From positions 11,304 to 75,303 of the forward strand of contig NZ_CANNBM010000009.1 of the NCBI RefSeq assembly GCF_947502895.1: a stretch of DNA of 64,000 bases, written 5' to 3'. Shown here in pieces: positions 18,492 through 27,147 of the stretch. The first letter of the stretch is position 1; each line of letters starts with the position of its first letter. The position numbers were made by a program, and so were the translations under genes. Below the pieces are notes generated by a model. It worked only from the letters and a program-made list of their open reading frames with translations. It did not search any database and had not been told where the DNA came from. The DNA is from an uncultured Sulfitobacter sp. GTDB lineage: Bacteria; Pseudomonadota; Alphaproteobacteria; Rhodobacterales; Rhodobacteraceae.

Positions 18492-19109
18492 CTATTTGCA
18501 CAAAAATGCGTCCAAAGCCGCGAGTGCTTGGGTCGTTTCCAGCGTAGCTGCAGAAGTTCCCAGAACTTCGCTCAGTGCTTTGCGCGTATCCTTTCCGACA
18601 AAACCGTCAACGGGTCCGGGATCAGCGCCTGCGATGATTAAAAGCTGCTGAAGCAATTTTCCGTTGCTTCCACCCTCTAGCGTAGCAAGGCCACAGGGTG
18701 CAGCAGGTTCAGGGGGCACGGCCTGATCCTCTGGCGCGGCTTCACCCTTAAGGCATTGGGCAACCACATCGGCGACGCGATTTGCGGTCTCTGGTGGTGT
18801 ACCCTCCGCAGCAAATCCACAGCTTGCTTCCTCGGCTGGACAGGAAATCCGTATTTTCCAATCTGGCCTGCTTTGCGCAGACGCAACAGTACCCTCACCA
18901 TTTGCAAAAACAGTGTAAAAATACCCGTCCAATACCCCCTCTTGCCATAGGCCAGGAAACTGTGGCGAAGGGACATCCGCATGACGGGTCACAACACTTG
19001 TTGCCCCCTCTAGCGGCTTGTCAAACGTGGCGAGGACGCAAGGTTCTGCGCCAGCGGACCCTACGCCGGACAGAAACACAAAGGCAAACCCGAGCGCGCG
19101 TTTGATCAT
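18492..19109 (-). CDS. Secreted protein of unknown function, last gene of the polysaccharide operon
   Basis: The 205-residue protein has a signal peptide (cleavage near GSAGAEP). A ~85-residue N-terminal domain (about 38-121) contains DGYFYTVFANGEGTV and RISCPAEEASCGF. After a Pro/Ala linker comes a C-terminal segment, LLIIAGADPGPVDGFVGKDT, that resembles a peptidoglycan-binding-like helical domain. The N-terminal domain also occurs in the secreted beta-barrel-like protein at 28.2-29.6 kb (see findings). Its start overlaps the stop of the DUF3131 gene (ATGA). It is likely periplasmic or envelope-attached; the function is unknown. Confidence 0.75.
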   Translation of the reverse strand: MIKRALGFAFVFLSGVGSAGAEPCVLATFDKPLEGATSVVTRHADVPSPQFPGLWQEGVLDGYFYTVFANGEGTVASAQSRPDWKIRISCPAEEASCGFAAEGTPPETANRVADVVAQCLKGEAAPEDQAVPPEPAAPCGLATLEGGSNGKLLQQLLIIAGADPGPVDGFVGKDTRKALSEVLGTSAATLETTQALAALDAFLCK

Positions 19110-20467
19110 TGGCGTGCTTGGATCAAGGGGCCGTGCGCACGAAAGGCGAGGGCCGCCAGCACAGTTGCGTTGGTGTTGGTTGTGACGGAACCGTTCGTGC
19201 TGCCATCAATCTCGTAAATCCCTTCGGGCCAGCCACGATCCCCATCGCCCAAAGGCGCAATCGCAGCAACCAGTTCGCGGGTGTAGTCGGTGCCGAACAG
19301 GGCATCCATCGCAAAGGCCACTTTGGTTGTGACCGTGCGCTTGCTGTCCAGACGCTCCCCTTTGAAGGTCATAACCGCCCATGGCGCGCCACCGCCCCAG
19401 ACCGAGGAATAGACAAAATAAGGTGCTTCATCGAGGTGGGATTCGCTCACTGCGGTTAGAACGCCAGTCTCTCGAAACCGTGTTTCCTGCGCTTTGTAGA
19501 TCGCTGTGGCGAAACGGTGCGAGCGTGCGTCAAACCCGAATTCAAGCCCGTCGAAGATGTAAGGCTCACTCACGGTGAAGGCAGGTGTGATATTGCGGTG
19601 CAGGCGGCTATCGACAGGAATGGGTTGGCCCAGCACGTCCTTCACCATCAAATGATCTTCCGCACGATATGCGTTGAACATGTCAAATCCGAACAGCATC
19701 ATCGCCTTGGCCGCATACTGCTCATAGCCAACGCGCCCTTCCTGATCGCGGCGCAGTTTCTCATCGGCGATGTTGCCGCCAATGAGTTGCCCGTTCTCTA
19801 CCATCTGGCTCAGATCCCATTTATCCAAAACAGCTGCGATCTGCGGTGCAAGACCAGGATAGCTGTTCTGGACCTGCCCCATGGCGCCAACCATTCGCGC
19901 GATATCAAGTGCAGACCAACCCAAGCCGCGCTCGACAGGCCGATTGCCATAATCGACCAATTCACCCGTCTGCACATTGTAGGCCTTGTTCGGCAGGATA
20001 TCGTCGAACAAGCGTATCTCGCTCAACGTGCGAAGTGCCAGTGCGATACGCGCCTCTGCTTCGTCAGTCGTGATGACCCCCAGCAGATCGGCTGAAATCA
20101 CAGCTACGAAATATGATCCTGTCTCCCACATCGTAGTGGAGGGGTATTTATCTGCTGAATTGACCAGCCCCGTTTCGGGGTGTGTGTTGTTCTCGAAATA
20201 CCGCCATGCGATGCGCGCGTGGTCAAGGTCCTCTTTTGTGCTGGTCCCTGTGACTGCCAATGGCAACGGGGTCACATCCTCAAAAACAGCGAGAGGGGAT
20301 TGCATGGTTTCGGGAGGCGTTTGCACCTGTTCTGTCACTTCAGCGGCCTCGGATTTACGGGTGTCTATCTTTTTTTCAAGCGAGATCACAAGCGCAAGGC
20401 CCAAACCCAACGCCACAAGAAAGGTGATGTGACTGCGTGCTTTTATCAGGTTGTCGCGGAAACTCAT
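19106..20467 (-). CDS. DUF3131 domain protein, membrane-anchored
   Basis: The 453-residue protein has one N-terminal membrane segment (about 14-28, ITFLVALGLGLALVI), a short linker and a DUF3131 domain. That domain contains HARIAWRYFENN, HPETGLVNSADKYPSTTMW and a late SSVWGGGAPWAVMTF segment. DUF3131 domains look like alpha/alpha-barrel glycoside-active proteins and recur next to cellulose-synthase-like GT2 genes, so it may trim or process the polymer in the periplasm. It overlaps both the GT2 stop and the next gene's start. It is a paralogue of the protein at 23.4-25.2 kb. Confidence 0.82.
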   Translation of the reverse strand: MSFRDNLIKARSHITFLVALGLGLALVISLEKKIDTRKSEAAEVTEQVQTPPETMQSPLAVFEDVTPLPLAVTGTSTKEDLDHARIAWRYFENNTHPETGLVNSADKYPSTTMWETGSYFVAVISADLLGVITTDEAEARIALALRTLSEIRLFDDILPNKAYNVQTGELVDYGNRPVERGLGWSALDIARMVGAMGQVQNSYPGLAPQIAAVLDKWDLSQMVENGQLIGGNIADEKLRRDQEGRVGYEQYAAKAMMLFGFDMFNAYRAEDHLMVKDVLGQPIPVDSRLHRNITPAFTVSEPYIFDGLEFGFDARSHRFATAIYKAQETRFRETGVLTAVSESHLDEAPYFVYSSVWGGGAPWAVMTFKGERLDSKRTVTTKVAFAMDALFGTDYTRELVAAIAPLGDGDRGWPEGIYEIDGSTNGSVTTNTNATVLAALAFRAHGPLIQARQ

Positions 20468-22290
20468 TTTGAAGATACCTCATCTGTGCTGGACGGTTGC
20501 CACATCGCAGCGGCGATCATGCCTGCCATGGCCAAACAATTGTTGAAACCCCAAAGGATATTTGCGACCACGCCGCCCGCAGAGTGGGAAGTATCCCCCA
20601 AGGCAAGTGCGCCGATGCCCCATACAGCCCCAAGAATAGTAAGGACGACCACAGCAATTTGCGGCCAGACCAATTCAAGGAATGTGCCGGATTGGCGCGT
20701 TTTGGGCGTAACTTTGAACGAGATTTTCTCGCCTTTGGCAACTGCAAGCAGAGCTTTCAGACCGAGCGGAAAAAATGCCAGATAACTGGATTTGGCCGCA
20801 TATCCAGCAATGCCCCAAGTCCCAACCATGATCGCCAGCTCCAGCGTGACCAAGAACGGGATCAGGCGGAAAAAGAACTCGTCCGAATACGCCGCAACGG
20901 GGGAGATGCCGGTGAGCAAATACACAACGGGCGCAAACAGAAATATGATGTTCCACAGTGGCGCGAGATAGGAATAGAAAGTCGTGCCATACATCATCCG
21001 TTGTCCAAACGACAAGCCACGCCTGAAAAGCGGGTTATCGTTTTTCAGGATGTCCAGACTGCCGCCTGCGTATTTGAACCGCTGGACGGTCCATGTCAGC
21101 ATGTCTTGCGGGGACAGCATCTTGCTTTCGACGATGGGATGTTGCTTGGATTTCCACCCCCGCTCGCTGTCAGAATGCAGAACAATCGACGTATAAATGT
21201 CTTCCGAGACGTGAAAGCGATAGGGCGTCAAAACTTCTGTCGCAGCCGATTCAGTGCGGATTGCGGCCATCAACTCGGGCGCGACCACTCGTTCCTTGCT
21301 CGAGACAGTGACATTTTCCTCAACGGCAAATGCACGTTGTTCGACCTTGTCCCCAAAACTGCGCAAGGCGGCCTCCATCACGGCCTCCCGCCGGTGAATT
21401 GATCCTGCACCACAGCAGAATGCGGCATTCACCCAGTTTCGCCGCCGCAGGATAACGTCATAAAACATCTTGGGGTCGTTCACGAATGGATCAGCACCAT
21501 AGACAACCGGCCCGATCGCCCGCTCGATCGCACTGCCCACTTGCGCGCCCTTTTCGCCAAAACGCCGCTCAAGCTTGTCCGTCAGATGCTCGCCTTCGGG
21601 GAGGTCATAGAACCACTGCGGCGTCTGGACCCACGCCATTTTCTCATCACGGAAATAGCCAAGCGTATGTTCCAGCAGCGTAGGGAAAGGCCGCGTATCG
21701 GCATCGCAGATGACCATGAAATCGCCCGAGGTCAGCTCCATCGCATTGCGCAAATTACCCGCCTTAAAGCCCTCGTTGGTGCTGCGGGTGATATAGTTTG
21801 CGCCCTCGGCCTCGGTCACTGCTTTCATCTCGGGGCGGCGCCCGTCATCAAGGATGTGGATGCGGATATCGATGGGGTGCGGATAGGTCATCCGCTTTGC
21901 ATCCAGAATACCTAGACGGACCAGCTCGGGATCCTCGTCATAGGTGGCAAACATCACATCTACGGAAATTTTGCGCGCACCCTCTGGATGGTTTCGCACT
22001 ACGTCGTCCAGTGTCTCTGGCGGGCTCTCGATCTTGAGCGGGTCATCCTTCCAGAGATTAAACACGAATAGGATCATGCCGAAGTAAGCGCAGGTCTCGG
22101 CAATCACCAGCGGCACGGCAAACCACATTGCTTCGGGGTTGAGCGAATGCGCCCACCGCCACCAGATGTACCAGCCTCCCACGACCAGTGCGATTGTCGC
22201 TAGAAACTGCCACAACACTTCACGTGGAGCCGAATAGGGCAGCGGCGGTTCCGGCTTGCGGTCTTCAAACTTCAGAAAATAGTCATCCAT
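20464..22290 (-). CDS. Cellulose-synthase-like processive glycosyltransferase (GT2)
   Basis: The 608-residue integral membrane enzyme has two N-terminal membrane segments (about 25-45 and 54-80), a cytoplasmic GT2 domain (about 105-390) and four or more C-terminal segments. Catalytic landmarks are ILDDG (Asp148/149), CDADTRP (196-198) and VSEDIYTS (362-364). At the usual QxxRW site it has QRFKY (403-407), a divergence from BcsA. No PilZ domain follows the last membrane segment, so direct c-di-GMP activation is not indicated. It should extend and export a beta-linked polymer; the sugar is unknown. It is the core of the eight-gene operon. Confidence 0.87.
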   Translation of the reverse strand: MDDYFLKFEDRKPEPPLPYSAPREVLWQFLATIALVVGGWYIWWRWAHSLNPEAMWFAVPLVIAETCAYFGMILFVFNLWKDDPLKIESPPETLDDVVRNHPEGARKISVDVMFATYDEDPELVRLGILDAKRMTYPHPIDIRIHILDDGRRPEMKAVTEAEGANYITRSTNEGFKAGNLRNAMELTSGDFMVICDADTRPFPTLLEHTLGYFRDEKMAWVQTPQWFYDLPEGEHLTDKLERRFGEKGAQVGSAIERAIGPVVYGADPFVNDPKMFYDVILRRRNWVNAAFCCGAGSIHRREAVMEAALRSFGDKVEQRAFAVEENVTVSSKERVVAPELMAAIRTESAATEVLTPYRFHVSEDIYTSIVLHSDSERGWKSKQHPIVESKMLSPQDMLTWTVQRFKYAGGSLDILKNDNPLFRRGLSFGQRMMYGTTFYSYLAPLWNIIFLFAPVVYLLTGISPVAAYSDEFFFRLIPFLVTLELAIMVGTWGIAGYAAKSSYLAFFPLGLKALLAVAKGEKISFKVTPKTRQSGTFLELVWPQIAVVVLTILGAVWGIGALALGDTSHSAGGVVANILWGFNNCLAMAGMIAAAMWQPSSTDEVSSK

Positions 22291-22292
22291 GC

Positions 22293-23444
22293 TTAGACAC
22301 CCGCTTTGCTACGGGATTTGCGCTGTTCCCATGGCGTTGGGCCCAGGCCGATTGTCCAAGCAAGCAGAGCGACCTTCGACAAGCCCCAAGCCAGTGCAAA
22401 TGATGCAGGAAGCGCCACGGCAAAGCGGGTCAGCACAATCGCCCAAGGTGCCATGTACGCGGAGGCTCCAGACGTGAAGAGCGCGACATCGAACAAATCA
22501 ATTACCAGTGGATGCACCAGATAAACGCCAAAGCTGTATTGCGCCAGCACGGACCAGCGGCTTGACCACTGCAAAAACTGACCACCCAAAAAGACGAAGA
22601 AAATGCAGATAGGCATCAGGAAATGGCCGTAAAAGTCCCAACCACCGCGCACACCCCACGCCCCTGTTTCATAGGCAACTCCGTAGAACGGCATGGTCGA
22701 GACATACGCCAGCCCTGCAAGGTAAAAGGCCGCGCGCCGGATGAGGCGGGATTCACCCCGCGGAATACCGTCTTTCCACAGCCCGTAAATCGCAAAAGCG
22801 GCAAAGCCGTACCCGACATAACCAAAGATTTTGAGCGCCCGAACGATATAGTCGCGCAGCGCTGGCTCAAGGTCCAAACCCCAGACAAACGCTTGCGCGC
22901 TGTTCATTACACCCAGCGTTAGCAAAACCGTAAACCCCATGACCGGATACCGCGTGGCAATACGCATTACCGGAAAAAACAGGAACAGGGCAAAGAGCGT
23001 TGGCAAAAAATGCATGTGATACTGCGACTTGCCCAGAATGAAGTAGCCGACCCAGTTTTTGGCATCTGTGATCTGGTCCCACATATAGGGGGCATAGCCA
23101 AAGGCATCTGCTTTGATCATCCTGAAGAAGGCATAGAAAACCACCCAGAAGGCAAAAGGCACCAACAGGCGTTTGGCCTGCTGTCCGATGGCAGTGCCAT
23201 AGGCGGGCATTTTCTTGTCCACACGCATCGCCATAAGAAATAGCGAGAACATGAAGAACATTTCCGATCCCGAAAATTCCCCCAGCGAGCGAAAGAAGAC
23301 AGGCAATAGCCGCGCATCAGGATCAGCATTGGCAAAAGGCTGGCCTGCAAAATCGGTCGAGGAGTGGATCAGCACCACGCCCATCGCTGCAAACACACGG
23401 TTTGCATCAAACCAGAGCAGCCGTGGCTTTCCGCCCCCGCTCAT
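22293..23444 (-). CDS. Acyltransferase family 3 membrane protein
   Basis: The 383-residue protein has about ten membrane segments and opens with RLLWFDANRVFAAMGVVLIHSS, where the Arg/His pattern near the N-terminus is typical of acyltransferase 3 (OafA/NodX-like) proteins. These enzymes add acetyl or succinyl groups to surface sugars across the inner membrane. The frame is open upstream, but the ATG at 23444 overlaps the preceding stop (ATGA) and begins the conserved region. Its place between the DUF3131 and GT2 genes suggests it decorates the polymer made by this operon. Confidence 0.85.
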   Translation of the reverse strand: MSGGGKPRLLWFDANRVFAAMGVVLIHSSTDFAGQPFANADPDARLLPVFFRSLGEFSGSEMFFMFSLFLMAMRVDKKMPAYGTAIGQQAKRLLVPFAFWVVFYAFFRMIKADAFGYAPYMWDQITDAKNWVGYFILGKSQYHMHFLPTLFALFLFFPVMRIATRYPVMGFTVLLTLGVMNSAQAFVWGLDLEPALRDYIVRALKIFGYVGYGFAAFAIYGLWKDGIPRGESRLIRRAAFYLAGLAYVSTMPFYGVAYETGAWGVRGGWDFYGHFLMPICIFFVFLGGQFLQWSSRWSVLAQYSFGVYLVHPLVIDLFDVALFTSGASAYMAPWAIVLTRFAVALPASFALAWGLSKVALLAWTIGLGPTPWEQRKSRSKAGV

Positions 23445-25174
23445 TGGTCGGATGCCGGAATAGGACAGGACCGGGGAAGGACAGTGCGGACCTTGGGTGG
23501 GGCAAGGTTGTGCTCCGTTGTTGAACACTCGGTCGCGCCAGTTTCGCCACCCGTTAGAACGGGGCGGCAATAGATGAACTCCTCAACAGGGATAACAGGA
23601 TCAATTTTCGGCGGATTGGCGCAAGCGCAACAGGCCACTTCCTTGATCATCTTGTTTGGGTGGCACTTGTTGTCGCGAATGTCCGTGCCGTTGAATTTCA
23701 TGTCCCATGTCTGGACGTTGTTGTTCTCTTTTTTCAGGATCGGCCCCTGCACTTTGTACAAAAGTGCCGCAAGGATGATGCCGTTATTGTTGGCAGATTG
23801 CAGCGGGATATAGCCGTTCCCGTTTTCGTACAGCCCTTCGAAAAACCCCATGTCAGGCTCTGAAAGGTCGGCAACACTTTCAAACAACAGATCGGTATAG
23901 TCAGTATCCCAAAGTGCCCACATGCCTACAGCCGCTTTTGCGGCAATGGCAGAGCGATCGGGCTGATACTCCCCGGTCGGATCAAGCGTGTTCCATGCAT
24001 ATCCGTCTGCGAAAATCGTATCGTAGACAAAATAGGGGCTGCCGTTGACCTGATGTTCCGAGCGCGCTGTGAGGATGCCTGTCTGCTCGAAGCGGCGTTG
24101 TTGCACCAGATAGATGCGGTTGGCGAATTCAGCGCGCCAGCCGTGGCTTGCAACTGCGGGATCATCCACCTTGTCTGTCGGCATGTCCCAACCCAGTTCG
24201 AGACCGTCGAGGATATACCCCTCTGTCAGGACATAATTCTGGTTCTTGAATACCCGTGGATCGCGTCCGTCATAGGGGACTTTTACATCGAAGATTGTTG
24301 TATAGGCCAGCGGCTCTGGCGACATAGCGCGGGCCACGTTAAAGCCCCAAAGCGCAAAACCCTTGGCAGCATATTCCTCATATCCCAGACGCCCTTCCTG
24401 CACGTAACGGGTTGTCCCGTCACCCCGCTTGAACGAGCCGAACATGCGGCCATCATCGTTTACAAGGTTACAAAAGTTCCAGCGCATGGGTACGTTATCG
24501 ACGCTGTTGGCCAGATGCGGATGACGCTCTTTCAGGATACGCAACCAGACAAGCATTCGCCCGATATCAAGGGCCGACATACCCACTTCGCCCGGCTCGT
24601 TGGCATAGTTTACCTTTTCGCCTGTCTTGGAATTATATACTTTGTTTGGCGCTTCGCCTTGGTAAAGATCAAGGTTGCGCAGCGTATTGAGCAGTTTGGT
24701 CGCACGTGTATCAAAATCGCGTTTGTCGATCACACACAGCTCATAGGCGGAGACAAGTGCGCTGATATAGGATGCTGTGTCCCACAGAGTTGTGGAAGGG
24801 TAGGAGCCTACCGCGTTCACTAGTCCTGTTTCAGGCTGAAACCGCTTGGTAAAATAAGACCACGCCGTTTTTGCCATTGCATACTCACGGTCAGTCAATT
24901 CCCCGTTGCGCCCGAAATGCGCCGTTGAGCCAAAGCGCGCGCCGCGATCACATACGGGGCGCAAACCTGTTACACCGTCAAAGTCGATGATCAAGGGCGA
25001 GTCAGAGCGGATCGTCATGTTATCGTACTCGGTGCCGTTGACGACCACATTCTGGATCGTGATGGCACGGGGCGCATCGCTTGTTTCTTGAGCCTGGGCG
25101 AATGTCGCTGCTGTCAGCGCGACGCAGGAGGCCACAAGGCGCAGTGCGGAAGTGATAGAAAATCTTTTGTTCAT
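23441..25174 (-). CDS. DUF3131 domain protein, secreted
   Basis: The 577-residue protein begins with a signal peptide (cleavage near FAQAQE) followed by a ~90-residue N-terminal region. Then comes a DUF3131 domain with YAMAKTAWSYFTKRF, QPETGLVNAVGSYPSTTLW and an ANNNGIILAALLYKVQGP segment. A C-terminal tail of ~90 residues holds clustered cysteines (EVACCACANPP). It is homologous to the shorter membrane-anchored protein at 19.1-20.5 kb. It is probably periplasmic, acting on the exported polymer. It is the first structural gene after the regulatory cassette, and its ATG overlaps the stop of the anti-sigma-type kinase gene. Confidence 0.83.
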   Translation of the reverse strand: MNKRFSITSALRLVASCVALTAATFAQAQETSDAPRAITIQNVVVNGTEYDNMTIRSDSPLIIDFDGVTGLRPVCDRGARFGSTAHFGRNGELTDREYAMAKTAWSYFTKRFQPETGLVNAVGSYPSTTLWDTASYISALVSAYELCVIDKRDFDTRATKLLNTLRNLDLYQGEAPNKVYNSKTGEKVNYANEPGEVGMSALDIGRMLVWLRILKERHPHLANSVDNVPMRWNFCNLVNDDGRMFGSFKRGDGTTRYVQEGRLGYEEYAAKGFALWGFNVARAMSPEPLAYTTIFDVKVPYDGRDPRVFKNQNYVLTEGYILDGLELGWDMPTDKVDDPAVASHGWRAEFANRIYLVQQRRFEQTGILTARSEHQVNGSPYFVYDTIFADGYAWNTLDPTGEYQPDRSAIAAKAAVGMWALWDTDYTDLLFESVADLSEPDMGFFEGLYENGNGYIPLQSANNNGIILAALLYKVQGPILKKENNNVQTWDMKFNGTDIRDNKCHPNKMIKEVACCACANPPKIDPVIPVEEFIYCRPVLTGGETGATECSTTEHNLAPPKVRTVLPRSCPIPASDQ

Positions 25175-25620
25175 GTTTCTGCTCCGTTTTCGGACTGTGC
25201 GTTGGCCGCATCATCGGCGTCCCAGAATTCTAGTTTTAGGCGGTTACGATCACCGGATGGCCCGTATTGGGCAGTATCCGAACACTCCATGATCAGGCCG
25301 ATCCCCCGTCCGCCTTCCAGCATCCCGTCAATCTCCGACAGGCTTTTTGCAGCACGGCAGGGGTCGAAAGGGGGCGCCCCCTTTGGATCGAAAATTTCGA
25401 TTTTTACGTATCCGTCATTCAGGTCCATCCTGATCTCTATCACAGGGCCTGATGTTTCCGCTGGGTGGATCACGAGATTGGTCAGTGCTTCGATAACGCA
25501 AAGCTCGAAACGGAAGCGCGTACCGTCCGAAACAATCGGCACGACCTGCGACCGAAGGGCCGCAACCATCGGTTCCACAGCAGCAAGCTGCTTGGGCATA
25601 TGATGGATCTGCTGGCTCAC
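25171..25620 (-). CDS. RsbW/SpoIIAB-like ATP-binding serine kinase (anti-sigma-factor type)
   Basis: The 149-residue single-domain HATPase_c_2 protein has an N-box ELCVIEALTNLVIH (Glu44, Asn48), an ATP-lid Asp in IFDPKG (Asp78) and a G-box GGRGIGLI (103-110). Such proteins phosphorylate a STAS antagonist and hold a target protein inactive. The STAS gene directly upstream overlaps it by four bases, and it in turn overlaps the DUF3131 gene. No sigma factor is encoded nearby, so its target may be a non-sigma protein of the polysaccharide machinery; this is inference. Confidence 0.85.
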   Translation of the reverse strand: MSQQIHHMPKQLAAVEPMVAALRSQVVPIVSDGTRFRFELCVIEALTNLVIHPAETSGPVIEIRMDLNDGYVKIEIFDPKGAPPFDPCRAAKSLSEIDGMLEGGRGIGLIMECSDTAQYGPSGDRNRLKLEFWDADDAANAQSENGAET

Positions 25621-25961
25621 TGCCGTTCGCGCAGCATCTGCAAAGCAGCGTCAACATCACGGTGGATCGGAAAGACACGGTCCATGCGGCAAACGCGGAA
25701 CATCTGGTCGACGTCGCCGTTCAATCCACAAACCAAAAGGTCCCCGCGGTGCCCGATCTTTTTGAGCACACCGACAAGCGCCCCGAGGCCCGAGGAGTCC
25801 AGAAACGAGACGGTGGCAAAATCAATGATGATCTGGCCGTGTCCAGCCTCGACCAACGCAACCAATTCGCTTTTGAAATCTGTCGCGTTCGCAGCGGTTA
25901 AACGTTCGATACCTGGTCGGACAACGGTAACGTCTGGATCATGCTGTGTTGTGTGTATCAT
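25617..25961 (-). CDS. STAS-domain anti-anti-sigma factor-like protein (RsbV/SpoIIAA type)
   Basis: The 114-residue protein is one STAS domain. It carries the phosphorylatable serine in FLDSSGLGALVG (Ser56) after the expected VTVVRPGIERLTAANA beta strand. Unphosphorylated STAS proteins bind the RsbW-type kinase and release its target. It lies one base after the PP2C phosphatase gene and overlaps the kinase gene, giving the full phosphatase-antagonist-kinase order of a partner switch. Confidence 0.88.
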   Translation of the reverse strand: MIHTTQHDPDVTVVRPGIERLTAANATDFKSELVALVEAGHGQIIIDFATVSFLDSSGLGALVGVLKKIGHRGDLLVCGLNGDVDQMFRVCRMDRVFPIHRDVDAALQMLRERQ

Positions 25962-25962
25962 T

Positions 25963-27147
25963 CTATGTCTTTCTTTGCAGGGCGACGACCGTCAGATCAT
26001 CTTCTAGCGTATCGCCGTCACGCCAATCGGTGAGTGTCTTGACGATGTGGTCGGGCATGTTTTGTGGTCCTGTTTCGGGCAGGGTGGAGACCATCTGCCG
26101 CAAACGTTCCAGGCCGAAAGGCTTGTTATTCTTGTCCTCTGCTTCGGTCGCGGCGTCTGAGCAAATGACAATCGCACCTGCCGGCTCAATCATCATGGTA
26201 TTATTTTCGTATTCCACATCGGGCAGCATCCCTACGGGAAAGCCGCCATCGCCGATCATCTGCGTCTCACCTGTTTCTTTTACGTAATAGGGTGAGGGGT
26301 AGGCGGCCTGACAATATTCCATTTGTCCCGTAACCGTATTGATCACGCCGCAGAACATCGTGAAATATTCATCATCGTCCGATGCGGCGAACCGCAGGTT
26401 CAAATTCGCTACCAGTGCAGCCGGATCATCCAGCTTGCCGTTGCGCAACACGGTTTTGCGGAAAAACTCGGGTGTGATGAGATAGCCAATCGCAACCGAC
26501 AAAAGGGAGGCATGAACGCCGTGCCCTGATACATCGACTGCATAAAAACCCAGTGTTTCGTCGGTCAGCGGAAAGCAACCAAACATGTCGCCCGAAACAA
26601 AGGAGGACGGCACAAAAGCCGATGCGATGGTATAGCCCAACATCTCTGTCTGGATATCGGGCAGCAGACGGCGCTGGGCAGCAGCCGCCGCGCGCAGGTC
26701 TTTTTGGATGCGTTCGCTGGATTCCTTGATCACTCTGTTGCGCTCGGCCAACTCACCTGCGTGACTTATCATGCGGCTTGCAGCGCGGATACGTGCATTG
26801 AGCATCACAGGGCTGCGCATTTTGTTCAGGAAGTCATCAACCCCCGCTTCAAGCGCTTCACTACGTACATCGTCTTCTTCGCTGCCAGTGATCATGATGA
26901 TGTAGACGTAATGGTCCAACTCCAGCTTGCGGATTTCACGCGTCAACTCAACCCCGTCAAGGTTGGGCATCTGGTAATCACTGATAACGATCTGGACGTC
27001 TGAGTCGCGCACATGCTGCAACGCCTCCATGCCATCTTCCACTGGCACAGCTTCATAACCGAGTGTTTCGATCAACTGCGAAAGATAGGCCCGTTGGACG
27101 ATGTTATCTTCTGCGACAATGATTTTCAGGCGATCTGTCACACGCAC
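25963..27147 (-). CDS. Response-regulator PP2C serine phosphatase (REC-SpoIIE/RsbU type)
   Basis: The protein is ~394 residues from the GTG used here. A receiver domain (phospho-Asp57 in VISDYQMPNLDG, Lys109) is followed by a helical linker (about 125-160). The PP2C domain has metal-binding motifs FVSGDMFG (about 183-190), DVSGHG (205-210), CSDAATEAE (about 329) and the final EDDLTVVAL. It should dephosphorylate the neighbouring STAS protein when its receiver is phosphorylated, possibly through the Hpt protein encoded divergently. The frame extends to a TTG at 27279 with no ribosome site; GTG codons at 27147 or 27141 fit the domain start better. Start uncertain. Confidence 0.88.
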   Translation of the reverse strand: MRVTDRLKIIVAEDNIVQRAYLSQLIETLGYEAVPVEDGMEALQHVRDSDVQIVISDYQMPNLDGVELTREIRKLELDHYVYIIMITGSEEDDVRSEALEAGVDDFLNKMRSPVMLNARIRAASRMISHAGELAERNRVIKESSERIQKDLRAAAAAQRRLLPDIQTEMLGYTIASAFVPSSFVSGDMFGCFPLTDETLGFYAVDVSGHGVHASLLSVAIGYLITPEFFRKTVLRNGKLDDPAALVANLNLRFAASDDDEYFTMFCGVINTVTGQMEYCQAAYPSPYYVKETGETQMIGDGGFPVGMLPDVEYENNTMMIEPAGAIVICSDAATEAEDKNNKPFGLERLRQMVSTLPETGPQNMPDHIVKTLTDWRDGDTLEDDLTVVALQRKT

